NCBI GenBank assembly: GCA_022865555.1
Contig: JALHTD010000166.1
Location: 1 to 24,982 of the forward strand
Length of the DNA stretch: 24,982 bases
Source of the DNA: Thermoanaerobaculaceae bacterium
Lineage (GTDB): Bacteria; Acidobacteriota; Thermoanaerobaculia; Thermoanaerobaculales; Thermoanaerobaculaceae
Direction: 5' to 3'
Shown here: positions 7,699 through 15,121 of the stretch, piece by piece
Numbering within the stretch: the first letter of the stretch is position 1
Layout of the letters: the number at the start of each line of letters is the position of its first letter
The notes under the pieces: model-generated
Told to the model about the DNA's origin: nothing
The model's database searches: none
Seen by the model: only the letters and a program-made list of their open reading frames with translations
Translations under genes and position numbers: made by a program

Positions 7699-8925
7699 AT
7701 GAACGTGCAACACGGTTCGAAGGGTCCCGACCTCAGCGCCTTGAGGATCGACGAGCGCGCCCGCAACAGCGGCGAGAAGAGCACCGCCTGGCGCATCGTT
7801 GCGGTGGCCGTCTTCGTGGTGGTGCTCGGGTTCGTCGGGGTGGTGTTCCTGCGGGCGAAGACCCCGGTCGTGGAGCTGGCCACCGCGAAGCCGGCGGGCG
7901 AGGGCAGGGCCGCAGCGCTGCTCAATGCCAGCGGCTACGTGACGCCGCGGCGGCGCGCCACGGTGGCGGCGAAGATCACCGCGCGGGTCGTCGAGATGCT
8001 CGCCGACGAGGGGATGATCGTGCAGGCCGGCCAGGTGCTGGCCCGGCTCGACGACTCCGACGCTTCCAAGCGGGTGGCCGCGGCGCGGGCGGGGCTCGAC
8101 GTCGCGCGCGCCAACGTGCCGGTGCTCGAGGTCAACCTGGCCAACGCCGAGCGCGAGCTCAAGCGACAGCAGGACCTCGAGAAGGACGGCGTGGCCAGCG
8201 TGCAGGCTCTGGACCTGGCGCGGACGACGCGTGACGGGCTGAAAGCCCAGATCGCCGCGGCCCATGAGGGGGTGCTCCAGGGGCAGGCCAACGTCGCCAT
8301 GGCCGAGCAGGACGTGGAGAACTGCACGGTCCGGGCGCCGTTCGCGGGGATCGTGGTCTCCAAGGATGCGCAGCCCGGCGAGATGGTGTCGCCCGTCTCG
8401 GCGGGCAGCGGGTACACGCGCACGGGGATCGCGACCATCGTGGACATGGACTCGTTGGAGATCGAGGTGGACGTCAGCGAGTCGTACATCGCCCGGGTTA
8501 CTCCGGCCCAGAAAGTAGTGGCGACGCTCGACGCCTACCCCGACTGGCAGATCCCCGCCCGGGTGCGCACGGTGATCCCGACCGCCGACCGCCAGAAGGC
8601 GACGGTGAAGGTGAGGATCTCCTTCGAGGCCCTCGATCCGCGCATCCTGCCGGACATGGGGGTCAAGGTCGCCTTTCTGGGCGAGGAGCGCCGTTCCGAC
8701 CAGCCCCCGGTGCAGGCGCTGGTCCCGCGGGAGGCTGTGCGGGAAGTTCAGGGCAAGCAGGTGGTGTTTACCTACCGTGATGGAGCACTCGAGCGGCGCG
8801 CGGTGAGCGTCGGCTCGGCCAGAGGATCCGATTTGGAGATCACGGCGGGGCTCTCGCCCGGGGACCAGGTTGTCGTCAGGGGTCCCGAAGGGCTGCACGA
8901 CGGCGAGCGGGTGAAAGTCAAGTAG
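7699..8925 (+). CDS. HlyD/MacA-family periplasmic adaptor (membrane-fusion protein)
   Basis: This 408-residue inner-membrane-anchored adaptor would link an ABC exporter to an outer-membrane channel. One membrane helix lies at about 31-51 (WRIVAVAVFVVVLGFVGVVF). Then follow the first lipoyl-like half (about 72-108, NASGYVTPRRRATVAAKI), an alpha-helical hairpin with heptads (about 110-205), the second lipoyl half (NCTVRAPFAGIVVSKDAQPG, about 209-228), and beta-barrel and membrane-proximal domains to the end. The ATG at 7699 is chosen over upstream in-frame codons because AGAGGGAG precedes it and the helix then sits near the N-terminus. It is the first gene of a four-gene operon with the ATPase and two permeases, so export of a small molecule or peptide is inferred. 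No TolC-type gene is in the window. Confidence 0.9.
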   Translation: MNVQHGSKGPDLSALRIDERARNSGEKSTAWRIVAVAVFVVVLGFVGVVFLRAKTPVVELATAKPAGEGRAAALLNASGYVTPRRRATVAAKITARVVEMLADEGMIVQAGQVLARLDDSDASKRVAAARAGLDVARANVPVLEVNLANAERELKRQQDLEKDGVASVQALDLARTTRDGLKAQIAAAHEGVLQGQANVAMAEQDVENCTVRAPFAGIVVSKDAQPGEMVSPVSAGSGYTRTGIATIVDMDSLEIEVDVSESYIARVTPAQKVVATLDAYPDWQIPARVRTVIPTADRQKATVKVRISFEALDPRILPDMGVKVAFLGEERRSDQPPVQALVPREAVREVQGKQVVFTYRDGALERRAVSVGSARGSDLEITAGLSPGDQVVVRGPEGLHDGERVKVK

Positions 8926-8960
8926 TGGAGGCGTGAAAGCCTGGGTGGTAGGAGGGCACG

Positions 8961-9680
8961 ATGGTTCGAGTTGACGGGAAGGGCAACGGCGAAAGCCTGA
9001 TCCAGGTGCGGGACCTGGACAAGAAATACCAGCGCGGGAGCGAGGAGATCGACGTCCTCCAGGGGCTCAACCTTGACGTGGACAAGGGCGACTTCGTGGC
9101 GTTCATGGGTCCCTCGGGCTCGGGCAAGACCACGCTGCTGAACCTGCTGGGCGGGCTCGACCTGCCGAGCGCCGGCAGCATCACGGTGGCGGGCGATGAG
9201 ATCACTCACATGTCGGCGAGCAAGCTCACCGCGTGGCGCGCGCGACACGTGGGGTTCATCTTCCAGATGTACAACCTGATCCCGGTCCTGACCGCGTTCG
9301 GCAACGTCGAGCTTCCGCTGCTGCTGACCAGGCTGTCCAAGGCGGACCGCCGCAGGCACGTCGAGGCGGTGCTCGGAGTCGTGGGCCTGTCCGACCGCCT
9401 GGACCACTACCCCAGGCAGCTGTCGGGCGGCCAGGAGCAGCGCGTGGCGATCGCGCGCGCCATCGTCGCCGATCCCACCTTCCTGCTCTGCGACGAGCCC
9501 ACGGGCGACCTGGATCGGAAGAGCGCGGAGGAAATCATGGACCTCGTCGAGCGCCTGGTCCACGAGCACGGCAAGACGGTGCTGATGGTCACCCACGACC
9601 CGCGCGCGGCCGAACGGGCACACACGGTGCTCCACCTCGACAAGGGGGTCCTCGTCGAGGGAGCGGGGGGCGGCGCATGA
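8961..9680 (+). CDS. ABC transporter ATPase, LolD/MacB type
   Basis: This 239-residue cytoplasmic ATPase would power the adjacent permeases. All nucleotide-binding motifs are intact: Walker A GPSGSGKTT (50-58), Q-loop Gln102 (FIFQMYNLIP), signature LSGGQ (154-158), Walker B FLLCDEP with Glu179, D-loop GDLD and H-loop His212 (VTHD). The FQxYNLIP sequence after the Q-loop is typical of the LolD/MacB/FtsE branch that works with FtsX-fold permeases. The ATG follows GGAGGG. Its stop overlaps the next start as ATGA, so translation is coupled. Confidence 0.94.
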   Translation: MVRVDGKGNGESLIQVRDLDKKYQRGSEEIDVLQGLNLDVDKGDFVAFMGPSGSGKTTLLNLLGGLDLPSAGSITVAGDEITHMSASKLTAWRARHVGFIFQMYNLIPVLTAFGNVELPLLLTRLSKADRRRHVEAVLGVVGLSDRLDHYPRQLSGGQEQRVAIARAIVADPTFLLCDEPTGDLDRKSAEEIMDLVERLVHEHGKTVLMVTHDPRAAERAHTVLHLDKGVLVEGAGGGA

Positions 9681-10816
9681 AGTTCTTCCGCCTGGTCTTG
9701 GCGCAACTGCTGCGCAAGAAGGTGCGCACCACGCTGACCATCGGCTCGTTCACGGTCGCGCTCTTCCTGTACGGCCTGCTGGTCACGATCCGCGGAGCGT
9801 TCTCGGGGGGCGCAGACGTGGCGGGCGTCGATCGCCTCACCGTCATCAACAAGACCTCGCTGATCATGCCGCTGCCGTTCTCGTACCGCGACCGGATCCT
9901 GAGGGTGCCGGGCGTGTCCGGCGTGACGTACGCGACGTGGTTCGGGGGCGTGTACCAGGACGAGAAGAACTTCTTCCCCCAGTTCGGCGTGGACAAGGAC
10001 ACCTGGTTCGACGTGTACGCGGAGTACGTCCTTCCGAAGGACCAGCGCGAGGCGTTCCTGCGCGACCGCCAGGCCTGCCTGGCCGGCAAGAGCCTCGCGA
10101 AGCGATTCGGCTTCAAGGTCGGGGACAGGCTTCCCCTGAGGGGCACGATCTGGCCCGGCGCATGGGAGTTCAACGTTGCCGGCATCTACGAGGGCAACAG
10201 ACCGGAGGTGGACACGACCGGCCTGCTGTTCCGCTTCGACTACCTGGAGGAGCGGCGTCAGTTCGGGAAGGGCACGGTCGGCTGGTACGTCGTGAGACTC
10301 GCCAACCCGGACGACGCGGTCAAGGTCACCAGGACGATCGACGAAGGGTTCGCGAACTCCCCGTTCGAGACGCTCACCCAGACGGAGAAGGCTTTTGCCA
10401 CCGCGTTCGCCAAGCAGATGGGAAACATCGAGTTCCTGGTCATGACCATCGGGTCGGTGGTGTTCTTCACGCTCTTGCTGGTCACGGGGAACACAATGGC
10501 CATCGCGGTACGGGAGCGGACCGGGGAACTGGCGGTGCTCAAGACGGTCGGGTTTTCGGGCCCGGGCGTGCTGGCGCTCATCCTGGCGGAGGCGGTCCTG
10601 ATCGCGGGGCAGGGCGGCCTCATCGGCCTCGGCCTCGCCAAGCTCTTCACCCTCGGGGGCGACCCGACTCGCGGGCTGCTGGGGACCTTCTACCTGTCTT
10701 GGGGATCGCTGGGCCTGGGTTTCATGCTGGCCCTCGGCGTCGGGGCGGTCGCGGGCATCCTGCCCGGCGTCGCGGCGATGAGGCTGCGGGTCGCCGACGC
10801 GCTGCGGAGGGTGTGA
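9677..10816 (+). CDS. ABC transporter permease, FtsX/MacB-like (first of two)
   Basis: This 379-residue inner-membrane permease begins MKFFRLVLAQLLRKKVRTTL and has one membrane helix near 20-42. A large periplasmic domain follows (about 45-245), then three helices near 255-280, 295-325 and 345-370. The VRERTGELAVLKTVGFS segment after the second helix is the FtsX-family coupling stretch (compare RxxEIGxxRAxG). The start codon overlaps the ATPase stop (ATGA). It presumably forms a heterodimer with the permease encoded next. Substrate unknown. Confidence 0.9.
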   Translation: MKFFRLVLAQLLRKKVRTTLTIGSFTVALFLYGLLVTIRGAFSGGADVAGVDRLTVINKTSLIMPLPFSYRDRILRVPGVSGVTYATWFGGVYQDEKNFFPQFGVDKDTWFDVYAEYVLPKDQREAFLRDRQACLAGKSLAKRFGFKVGDRLPLRGTIWPGAWEFNVAGIYEGNRPEVDTTGLLFRFDYLEERRQFGKGTVGWYVVRLANPDDAVKVTRTIDEGFANSPFETLTQTEKAFATAFAKQMGNIEFLVMTIGSVVFFTLLLVTGNTMAIAVRERTGELAVLKTVGFSGPGVLALILAEAVLIAGQGGLIGLGLAKLFTLGGDPTRGLLGTFYLSWGSLGLGFMLALGVGAVAGILPGVAAMRLRVADALRRV

Positions 10817-10817
10817 G

Positions 10818-11987
10818 ATGGCCATCCCGATCACCTACAACGTGCGCAGCGTCCTCCAGCGCTGGACCTCGGTCATCGTGGCGGTCCTCGGCATCGCGGG
10901 AACCGTAGGGGTGTTCGTGGCGATGCTCGCGATGGCGAACGGCTTCCGGGCCACGCTGGTGGCGTCCGGGTCGCCTCGCAACGCGATCGTCCGCAGGGCC
11001 GGCGCCGACTCCGAGATGGTAAGCGCGGTTTCGCTCGACCAACTTCGCGTGATCGAGAGCGCGGCCGGGGTCGCGCGCGATGGGCGCGGACCGCTGGTCT
11101 CAGGGGAGGTCGTGGTGATCGCGGCGTTCCCCCTGGCGAGCACGGGCACCGACGCCAACGTGCAGGTGCGTGGCGTCTCGCCGCGGGCCCTGGAGGTGCG
11201 GGACAACGTCCGCATCGCCGGCGGGCGGTTCTTCCAGCCGGGGCTGGCCGAGCTCGTAGTCGGACGAAACGCCGTGCGCACGTACGCGGGGCTCGGCCTC
11301 GGAAGCACGGTTCGCTTCGGGGGCGGCAACTGGGCGGTGGTCGGCGTGTTCGACGCCGGAGGCAGTGCTTTCGACTCCGAGGTGTGGTGCGACGCCAACG
11401 TGCTCAGCGAGGTCTACAAGCGGCCGACGAACGTTTTCCAGTCGGTGACCGCGCGCCTCGACTCGAGCTCTGCGCTGGGCCAGTTCAAGGATGCGCTGAC
11501 GTCCGACCCGCGGCTCTCCGTGCAGGTCGAGCGAGAGACGGAGTACTACGAGCGGCAGTCGCGGACCCTGACGATGCTCATCAAGGTGCTGGGCTTCCTG
11601 GTCGCCGCCGTGATGGGGATCGGCGCGGTGTTCGGCGCGCTCAACACCATGTACTCGGCTGTTTCGGAGCGCTCGCGGGAGATTGCCACGATGCGGGCAC
11701 TCGGGTTCGGCGGCGGGGCCGTGGTTCTCTCGTTCGTGATCGAGTCGCTCTTCATCGCCTTCGTGGGCGGTGTGGTGGGCTGCCTGGCGGTGCTGCCGAT
11801 GAACGGGTTCACAACGGGAACCATGAACTGGCAGACGTTCTCGCACCTGGCGTTCGCCTTCAAGATCACGCCCGCGCTGATCGGGCAGGGGATCGTCTTC
11901 GCGCTTCTGATGGGCCTGATCGGAGGCGTCCCGCCAGCCATCCGCGCCGCTCGGCGTCCCGTCGCGGTTGCCCTGCGGGAACTGTGA
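10818..11987 (+). CDS. ABC transporter permease, FtsX/MacB-like (second of two)
   Basis: This 389-residue inner-membrane permease starts one base after the previous stop. Its first helix lies near 17-42 (VIVAVLGIAGTVGVFVAMLA), followed by a MacB-like periplasmic region (about 45-260) and three helices near 265-290, 310-335 and 350-375. The family coupling motif SERSREIATMRALGFG is well conserved, and the C-terminus AARRPVAVALREL has the usual MacB-type ending. Together with the adaptor, ATPase and first permease it completes the exporter. Adaptor plus two separate permeases is a common arrangement for macrolide- or lipoprotein-type export systems whose substrates are undefined. Confidence 0.92.
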   Translation: MAIPITYNVRSVLQRWTSVIVAVLGIAGTVGVFVAMLAMANGFRATLVASGSPRNAIVRRAGADSEMVSAVSLDQLRVIESAAGVARDGRGPLVSGEVVVIAAFPLASTGTDANVQVRGVSPRALEVRDNVRIAGGRFFQPGLAELVVGRNAVRTYAGLGLGSTVRFGGGNWAVVGVFDAGGSAFDSEVWCDANVLSEVYKRPTNVFQSVTARLDSSSALGQFKDALTSDPRLSVQVERETEYYERQSRTLTMLIKVLGFLVAAVMGIGAVFGALNTMYSAVSERSREIATMRALGFGGGAVVLSFVIESLFIAFVGGVVGCLAVLPMNGFTTGTMNWQTFSHLAFAFKITPALIGQGIVFALLMGLIGGVPPAIRAARRPVAVALREL

Positions 11988-12010
11988 AGCCGGCTCGCCT
12001 GTGATTGCGA

Positions 12011-12041
12011 GCCTGCCGCAGGCAGGCGTCGGGATGACATC
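12011..12041 (+). repeat. Left 31-bp direct repeat with internal palindrome
   Basis: This copy matches 12420-12450 at 26 of 31 positions. It begins with a perfect 7-bp hairpin (GCCTGCC, loop GCA, GGCAGGC, 12011-12027) and ends GTCGGGATGACATC. It overlaps the stop codon of the GIY-YIG gene (12042-12040). Most differences from the right copy fall in the hairpin loop or make a G-T pair, so the fold is preserved. Confidence 0.75.
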
Positions 12042-12324
12042 AGAGGGACTGGGGGGACAGATCCTCCCATTCGGGATTGGCCGATTCAATCAGTGCGATC
12101 TTCTTGTCGCGCCGCCAGGACTTGATTTGCTTCTCGCGAGCGATGGCCGCGATTGGGTTCGGTGTACTTTCGAAGTAGACAAGTGTTGTGATTTTGTACC
12201 TCGCGGTGAAACCCGGGATCAGGCCCTGCTTGTGCTCGTACACGCGTCTACGCAGGTCATTCGTGATGCCGGTGTAGAGGGTGCGAGACCGGCTGGCCAT
12301 GATGTAGACGAAGAACAGCCGCAT
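12040..12324 (-). CDS. Small GIY-YIG domain endonuclease-like protein
   Basis: This 94-residue single-domain nuclease-fold protein belongs to the widespread family annotated 'GIY-YIG nuclease' or UPF0213-like. The two signature strands are FFVYIMAS (4-11) and TLYTGIT (15-21). They are followed by DLRRRVYEHKQG (23-34), which carries the conserved Arg and His. The metal-ligand Glu64 lies in AREKQIKSWRRDKKIALIE, and the closing ANPEWEDL is characteristic of the family. The ATG at 12324 is chosen over one at 12393 because the longer frame only translates palindromic repeat DNA. No clear SD is present. Its cellular role is unknown; nicking or structure-specific cleavage is the usual assumption. 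Its position between palindromic direct repeats suggests it belongs to a small mobile or repeat-associated unit. Confidence 0.88.
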   Translation of the reverse strand: MRLFFVYIMASRSRTLYTGITNDLRRRVYEHKQGLIPGFTARYKITTLVYFESTPNPIAAIAREKQIKSWRRDKKIALIESANPEWEDLSPQSL

Positions 12325-12348
12325 CGGCCGAAGTCCACCCTTGTCGTT

Positions 12349-12447
12349 GTCATCCCGAGCGCAGCGAGGGATCTGGGAGGGGGAGACGGACACGAGCCTC
12401 CACCCACCCAGATCCCTCGGCCTGCCTAGGGCAGGTCTCGGGATGAC
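12349..12447. repeat. Long bipartite inverted repeat (REP-like palindromic element)
   Basis: Outer arms GTCATCCCGAG (12349-12359) and CTCGGGATGAC (12437-12447) are perfectly complementary. Inner arms CGAGGGATCTGGG (12365-12377) and CCCAGATCCCTCG (12407-12419) add 13 more pairs around a 29-nt loop. The spacer on the left is CGCAG. The spacer on the right holds its own hairpin, CCTGCC-TAG-GGCAGG (12421-12435). The element stands just upstream of the GIY-YIG start codon. The 'CCGAGCGCAGCGAGGGATCT' type of sequence is recalled as a repeat common in many bacterial genomes. Confidence 0.85.
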
Positions 12448-12450
12448 ATC
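12420..12450 (+). repeat. Right 31-bp direct repeat
   Basis: This is the second copy of the repeat at 12011-12041, in the same orientation, on the far side of the GIY-YIG gene. It coincides with the right arm of the long palindrome. The DNA from 12451 to 12532 shows no gene or further repeat. Confidence 0.75.
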
Positions 12451-12532
12451 GTGGACCGGGGCGGGCGGCCGCTACGGTCTGCTCCTCAAGTCTCGAGCGC
12501 CGCGCCTCAAGCCTGGGCGGCCGGTTGGGACG

Positions 12533-13339
12533 TCAGAACTTCAGGCCGATGCCGATCCAGTAGTTCGGCCCGGTGAAGTCCGTGTCCGCGGTGACCTCCG
12601 GCGCGGGGGCGAGGGAGCCGCTCGCCGGCACCGTGTTCGTCATCCGCGCCCAGACGTAGGCCCCGCCGAACTCCAGGTACCACTTGTCTTTGGAGGAGAG
12701 CGGCACGTCGATGCCCACGCCGGCGGAGTAGGTCGGGAACCACCCGTCGTTGTTGACGACGAGCAAATCCTCGTTGATGAACTCGTTCTGGAGGTTGAGC
12801 GTGGTGCGGTCCTTCTCGTACCCGTACCCGATGCCGCCGTAGATGAACGGCACGACCTTGGTGCAGGAGGGGCAGGGAAGGAAGTGAGCGACTGCGTAGA
12901 CGTCGAAGTACGTGTTGTACCTCTGCTCGAACGAGAGCTCGGCGGGGCCCGCCTCGGTCGGAATGGTGGCCGTGCCCTTGATGGCGCCCTGGCTGTAGTC
13001 GAGCTGCACCCCGACCTTCCAGTAGGGGGACACGCGCTTGAAGTACTGCGCTCCGAGGCTGAGGTTGGTGACATCGCTCCAGTCGTCGAAGTTCGTCCCG
13101 AGCATCTCGTTGATCTGCTGGATCTGGTCGTTCGTGGTCGTCTGCTTCGGGAAGCTCTGCTGAACGTAGAAGGTGAAGTACGAAGGTGACGGGTCGCCCG
13201 CGTACGCCGGCACGCTGCCGGCGAAGGCAAGGCAGACCACGAGAGCCGCCCAGACCAGCACGCGTCCGGCGCTCCTCGGCCGGCCGGGGCGAAGACACAG
13301 GGGGCCACATCCGCGTGTTGAGACCGTTGGCTTTTTCAT
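12533..13339 (-). CDS. Outer-membrane beta-barrel protein, function unknown
   Basis: The 268-residue product has an N-terminal export signal with an unusually long basic n-region and cleavage near AYA-GDP (about residue 47). The mature part alternates aromatic and polar residues in strand-turn patterns (YFTFYVQQSF, LSLGAQYFKRVSPYWKVGVQ, VPFIYGGIGYGYE, WYLEFGGAYVWARM). It ends NYWIGIGLKF, with the C-terminal Phe expected for BAM-assembled barrels. Eight to ten strands fit an OmpA/OmpW-sized barrel. A PCPSC motif (around 157-161) could form a disulfide. The start lies 6 bp behind a -10-like TAAGAT and has no SD, so the mRNA may be leaderless. It is divergent from guaA; there is no functional link. 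Confidence 0.75.
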   Translation of the reverse strand: MKKPTVSTRGCGPLCLRPGRPRSAGRVLVWAALVVCLAFAGSVPAYAGDPSPSYFTFYVQQSFPKQTTTNDQIQQINEMLGTNFDDWSDVTNLSLGAQYFKRVSPYWKVGVQLDYSQGAIKGTATIPTEAGPAELSFEQRYNTYFDVYAVAHFLPCPSCTKVVPFIYGGIGYGYEKDRTTLNLQNEFINEDLLVVNNDGWFPTYSAGVGIDVPLSSKDKWYLEFGGAYVWARMTNTVPASGSLAPAPEVTADTDFTGPNYWIGIGLKF

Positions 13340-13345
13340 GGCCGG

Positions 13346-13374
13346 ATCTTATGACGAAACGCGGCGGGAGGCAA
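13346..13374 (-). promoter_or_regulatory. Candidate promoter of the outer-membrane protein gene, leaderless
   Basis: On the reverse strand TTGCCT (13374-13369) and TAAGAT (13351-13346) are separated by exactly 17 bp. The ATG begins only 6 bp after TAAGAT, so transcription would start at or within a base or two of the start codon. Confidence 0.55.
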
Positions 13375-13404
13375 TCGAGACCCGCCGCCCCGGCAGCCTC
13401 TCGT

Positions 13405-13433
13405 TTGCCGGCGTTCTTGGCCGCTGCTAGGAT
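13405..13433 (+). promoter_or_regulatory. Candidate guaA promoter
   Basis: TTGCCG (13405-13410) and TAGGAT (13428-13433) have a 17-bp spacer. Initiation would fall near 13440, at the foot of the hairpin 13439-13455 that abuts the guaA start codon. It is back-to-back with the promoter of the divergent outer-membrane protein gene. Confidence 0.5.
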
Positions 13434-13438
13434 GGCGG

Positions 13439-13455
13439 GGCCCGCCCTGCGGGCC
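13439..13455 (+). promoter_or_regulatory. Hairpin in the guaA 5' leader
   Basis: GGCCCGC, loop CCT, GCGGGCC forms a perfect 7-bp all-G/C stem that ends two bases before the guaA ATG. It occupies the place where a ribosome binding site should be, and no SD exists outside it. Together with the promoter candidate it would make up nearly the whole leader. Whether it regulates guaA is unknown. Confidence 0.5.
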
Positions 13456-13457
13456 GT

Positions 13458-14993
13458 ATGGCAACCCACGAAACGCTGTTGATCCTGGACTTCGGCGCCC
13501 AGTACACCCAGCTCATCGCGAGGAGGGTGCGCGAGCTGGGTGTGTTCAGCGAGATCCGCAGGGGCGACCTTCCGGCAAACGTTATCAAGACTCTCTCGCC
13601 CATTGGTGTCGTGCTCTCCGGCGGGCCCGCCTCGATCTACGAGGTGGGCGCGATCCAGCCCGATCCGGGCGTGTTCGCGCTCGGTGTGCCGGTGCTGGGG
13701 CTGTGCTACGGCCAGCAGGCGATGGCGCACCTGCTGGGCGGGCGGGTCGAGCCTGCCGGGAGCCGCGAGTACGGCGCCGCGGAGCTGGAAGCCGACCTCA
13801 CATGCCCGCTGTTCGCGGGCACGAAGGCTGTGCAGCGGGTGTGGATGTCCCACGGGGACAGGGTCGAGCAGCTTCCCGAGGGCTTCAGAATCGTCGGGCA
13901 CACGTCCAACGCGCCGGTTGCGGCGATGGCCGACGAGACGCGCCGCCTCTACGGGATCCAGTTCCACCCGGAGGTCCGGCACACCGAAATGGGCGGCAGG
14001 ATCCTCGACAACTTCCTCTCAGCGTGCAGGGCGCGGCGCGACTGGAACCCGGCCTCGATCAGGCGCGAGGCGGTCTCGCGCATCCGCGAGAGGGTACCGG
14101 AGGGTCGCATCATCGTGGCGCTCTCGGGCGGGGTGGACTCCTCGGTGACCGCCCTGCTGTGCCGCGAGGCGGTGGGGGAGCGCACGGTCCCGATCTTCGT
14201 GGACACCGGCCTGCTGCGCATGGACGAGGGCGACGCCGTGCAGCGCCGCTTCGACGGGTTCGGGCTGAAGGTGGACCGGATCAACGCGGCGGACCGGTTC
14301 TTCGCTTGTCTGGCCGGCGTGGAGGACCCCGAGGAGAAACGGCGGCGGATCGGGCACGAGTTCATCGCCGTGTTCGAGGAGGAGGCGAGGCGTTTCCCGG
14401 ACGCGCGCTTCCTGGCGCAGGGAACGCTCTACCCGGACGTGATCGAGTCCACTTCGGTACGCGGTCCCTCGGCGATGATCAAGACGCACCACAACGTCGG
14501 CGGGCTGCCGGAGCGGCTGGGCCTCGAGCTGGTCGAGCCTCTGCGGGAGCTGTTCAAGGACGAGGTGCGCCGCGTGGGGGAGGAGCTGGGCCTGCCGCAG
14601 GAGTTCGTCTGGCGGCACCCGTTCCCGGGTCCGGGCCTCGCCGTGCGCATCCTCGGGGACGTGACCCCCGAGCGGGTGGGTCTGCTGCAGCGCGCCGACG
14701 CGATCTTCATGGACGAGATCCGGACGGCCGGGCTCTACCGCGAGATCGCCCAGGCGGCCACGGTGCTGCTGCCGGTGCGGACCGTGGGCGTGATGGGGGA
14801 CCGGCGAACGTACGAGAACGTGGCCGCGCTCCGAGCCGTGACGACCGAGGACTTCATGACCGCGGACTGGTACCGCTTCCCGCCCGAGGTTCTCGACCGG
14901 GCGGCGCGGCGGATCGTCAACGAGGTCCGTGGCATCAACAGGGTGGTCTACGATGTGACGTCGAAGCCACCCGGCACCATCGAGTGGGAGTGA
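13458..14993 (+). CDS. guaA: GMP synthase (glutamine-hydrolysing)
   Basis: This enzyme converts XMP to GMP with ATP and glutamine in purine synthesis in the cytoplasm. Its 511 residues match the usual bacterial length. The glutaminase domain (about 6-195) has the nucleophile Cys83 in GLCYGQQ and His170/Glu172 in FHPEVRHTE. The ATP pyrophosphatase domain has the P-loop SGGVDSS (223-229). The C-terminal dimerisation domain ends KPPGTIEWE. An in-frame TAG at 13428 and the absence of GTG or TTG codons fix the ATG at 13458, although no SD is visible. A hairpin sits immediately upstream (13439-13455). guaB is not adjacent. Confidence 0.97.
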   Translation: MATHETLLILDFGAQYTQLIARRVRELGVFSEIRRGDLPANVIKTLSPIGVVLSGGPASIYEVGAIQPDPGVFALGVPVLGLCYGQQAMAHLLGGRVEPAGSREYGAAELEADLTCPLFAGTKAVQRVWMSHGDRVEQLPEGFRIVGHTSNAPVAAMADETRRLYGIQFHPEVRHTEMGGRILDNFLSACRARRDWNPASIRREAVSRIRERVPEGRIIVALSGGVDSSVTALLCREAVGERTVPIFVDTGLLRMDEGDAVQRRFDGFGLKVDRINAADRFFACLAGVEDPEEKRRRIGHEFIAVFEEEARRFPDARFLAQGTLYPDVIESTSVRGPSAMIKTHHNVGGLPERLGLELVEPLRELFKDEVRRVGEELGLPQEFVWRHPFPGPGLAVRILGDVTPERVGLLQRADAIFMDEIRTAGLYREIAQAATVLLPVRTVGVMGDRRTYENVAALRAVTTEDFMTADWYRFPPEVLDRAARRIVNEVRGINRVVYDVTSKPPGTIEWE

Positions 14994-15121
14994 TGCATGG
15001 CTGTCAGCTGTGAGCTTGCTCAAAGGCCGCCGGTTCAGCCATACCCGGCGGAGCTGCTCGGCTACGTCAGGCCGGGCCACGGCGCGGTGGGATTGCGCCG
15101 GGACACCGTGGGAGGTGAGCA

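Noticed and set aside
12324..12393. N-terminal extension of the GIY-YIG protein from the ATG at 12393
   Set aside because: The extra residues are simply the translated palindromic repeat; the family begins at MRLFFVYI.
14019..15080. Long reverse-strand open frame (353 codons) opposite guaA
   Set aside because: It is antisense to an unmistakable guaA; long open antisense frames are expected at this GC content and the translation shows no domain.
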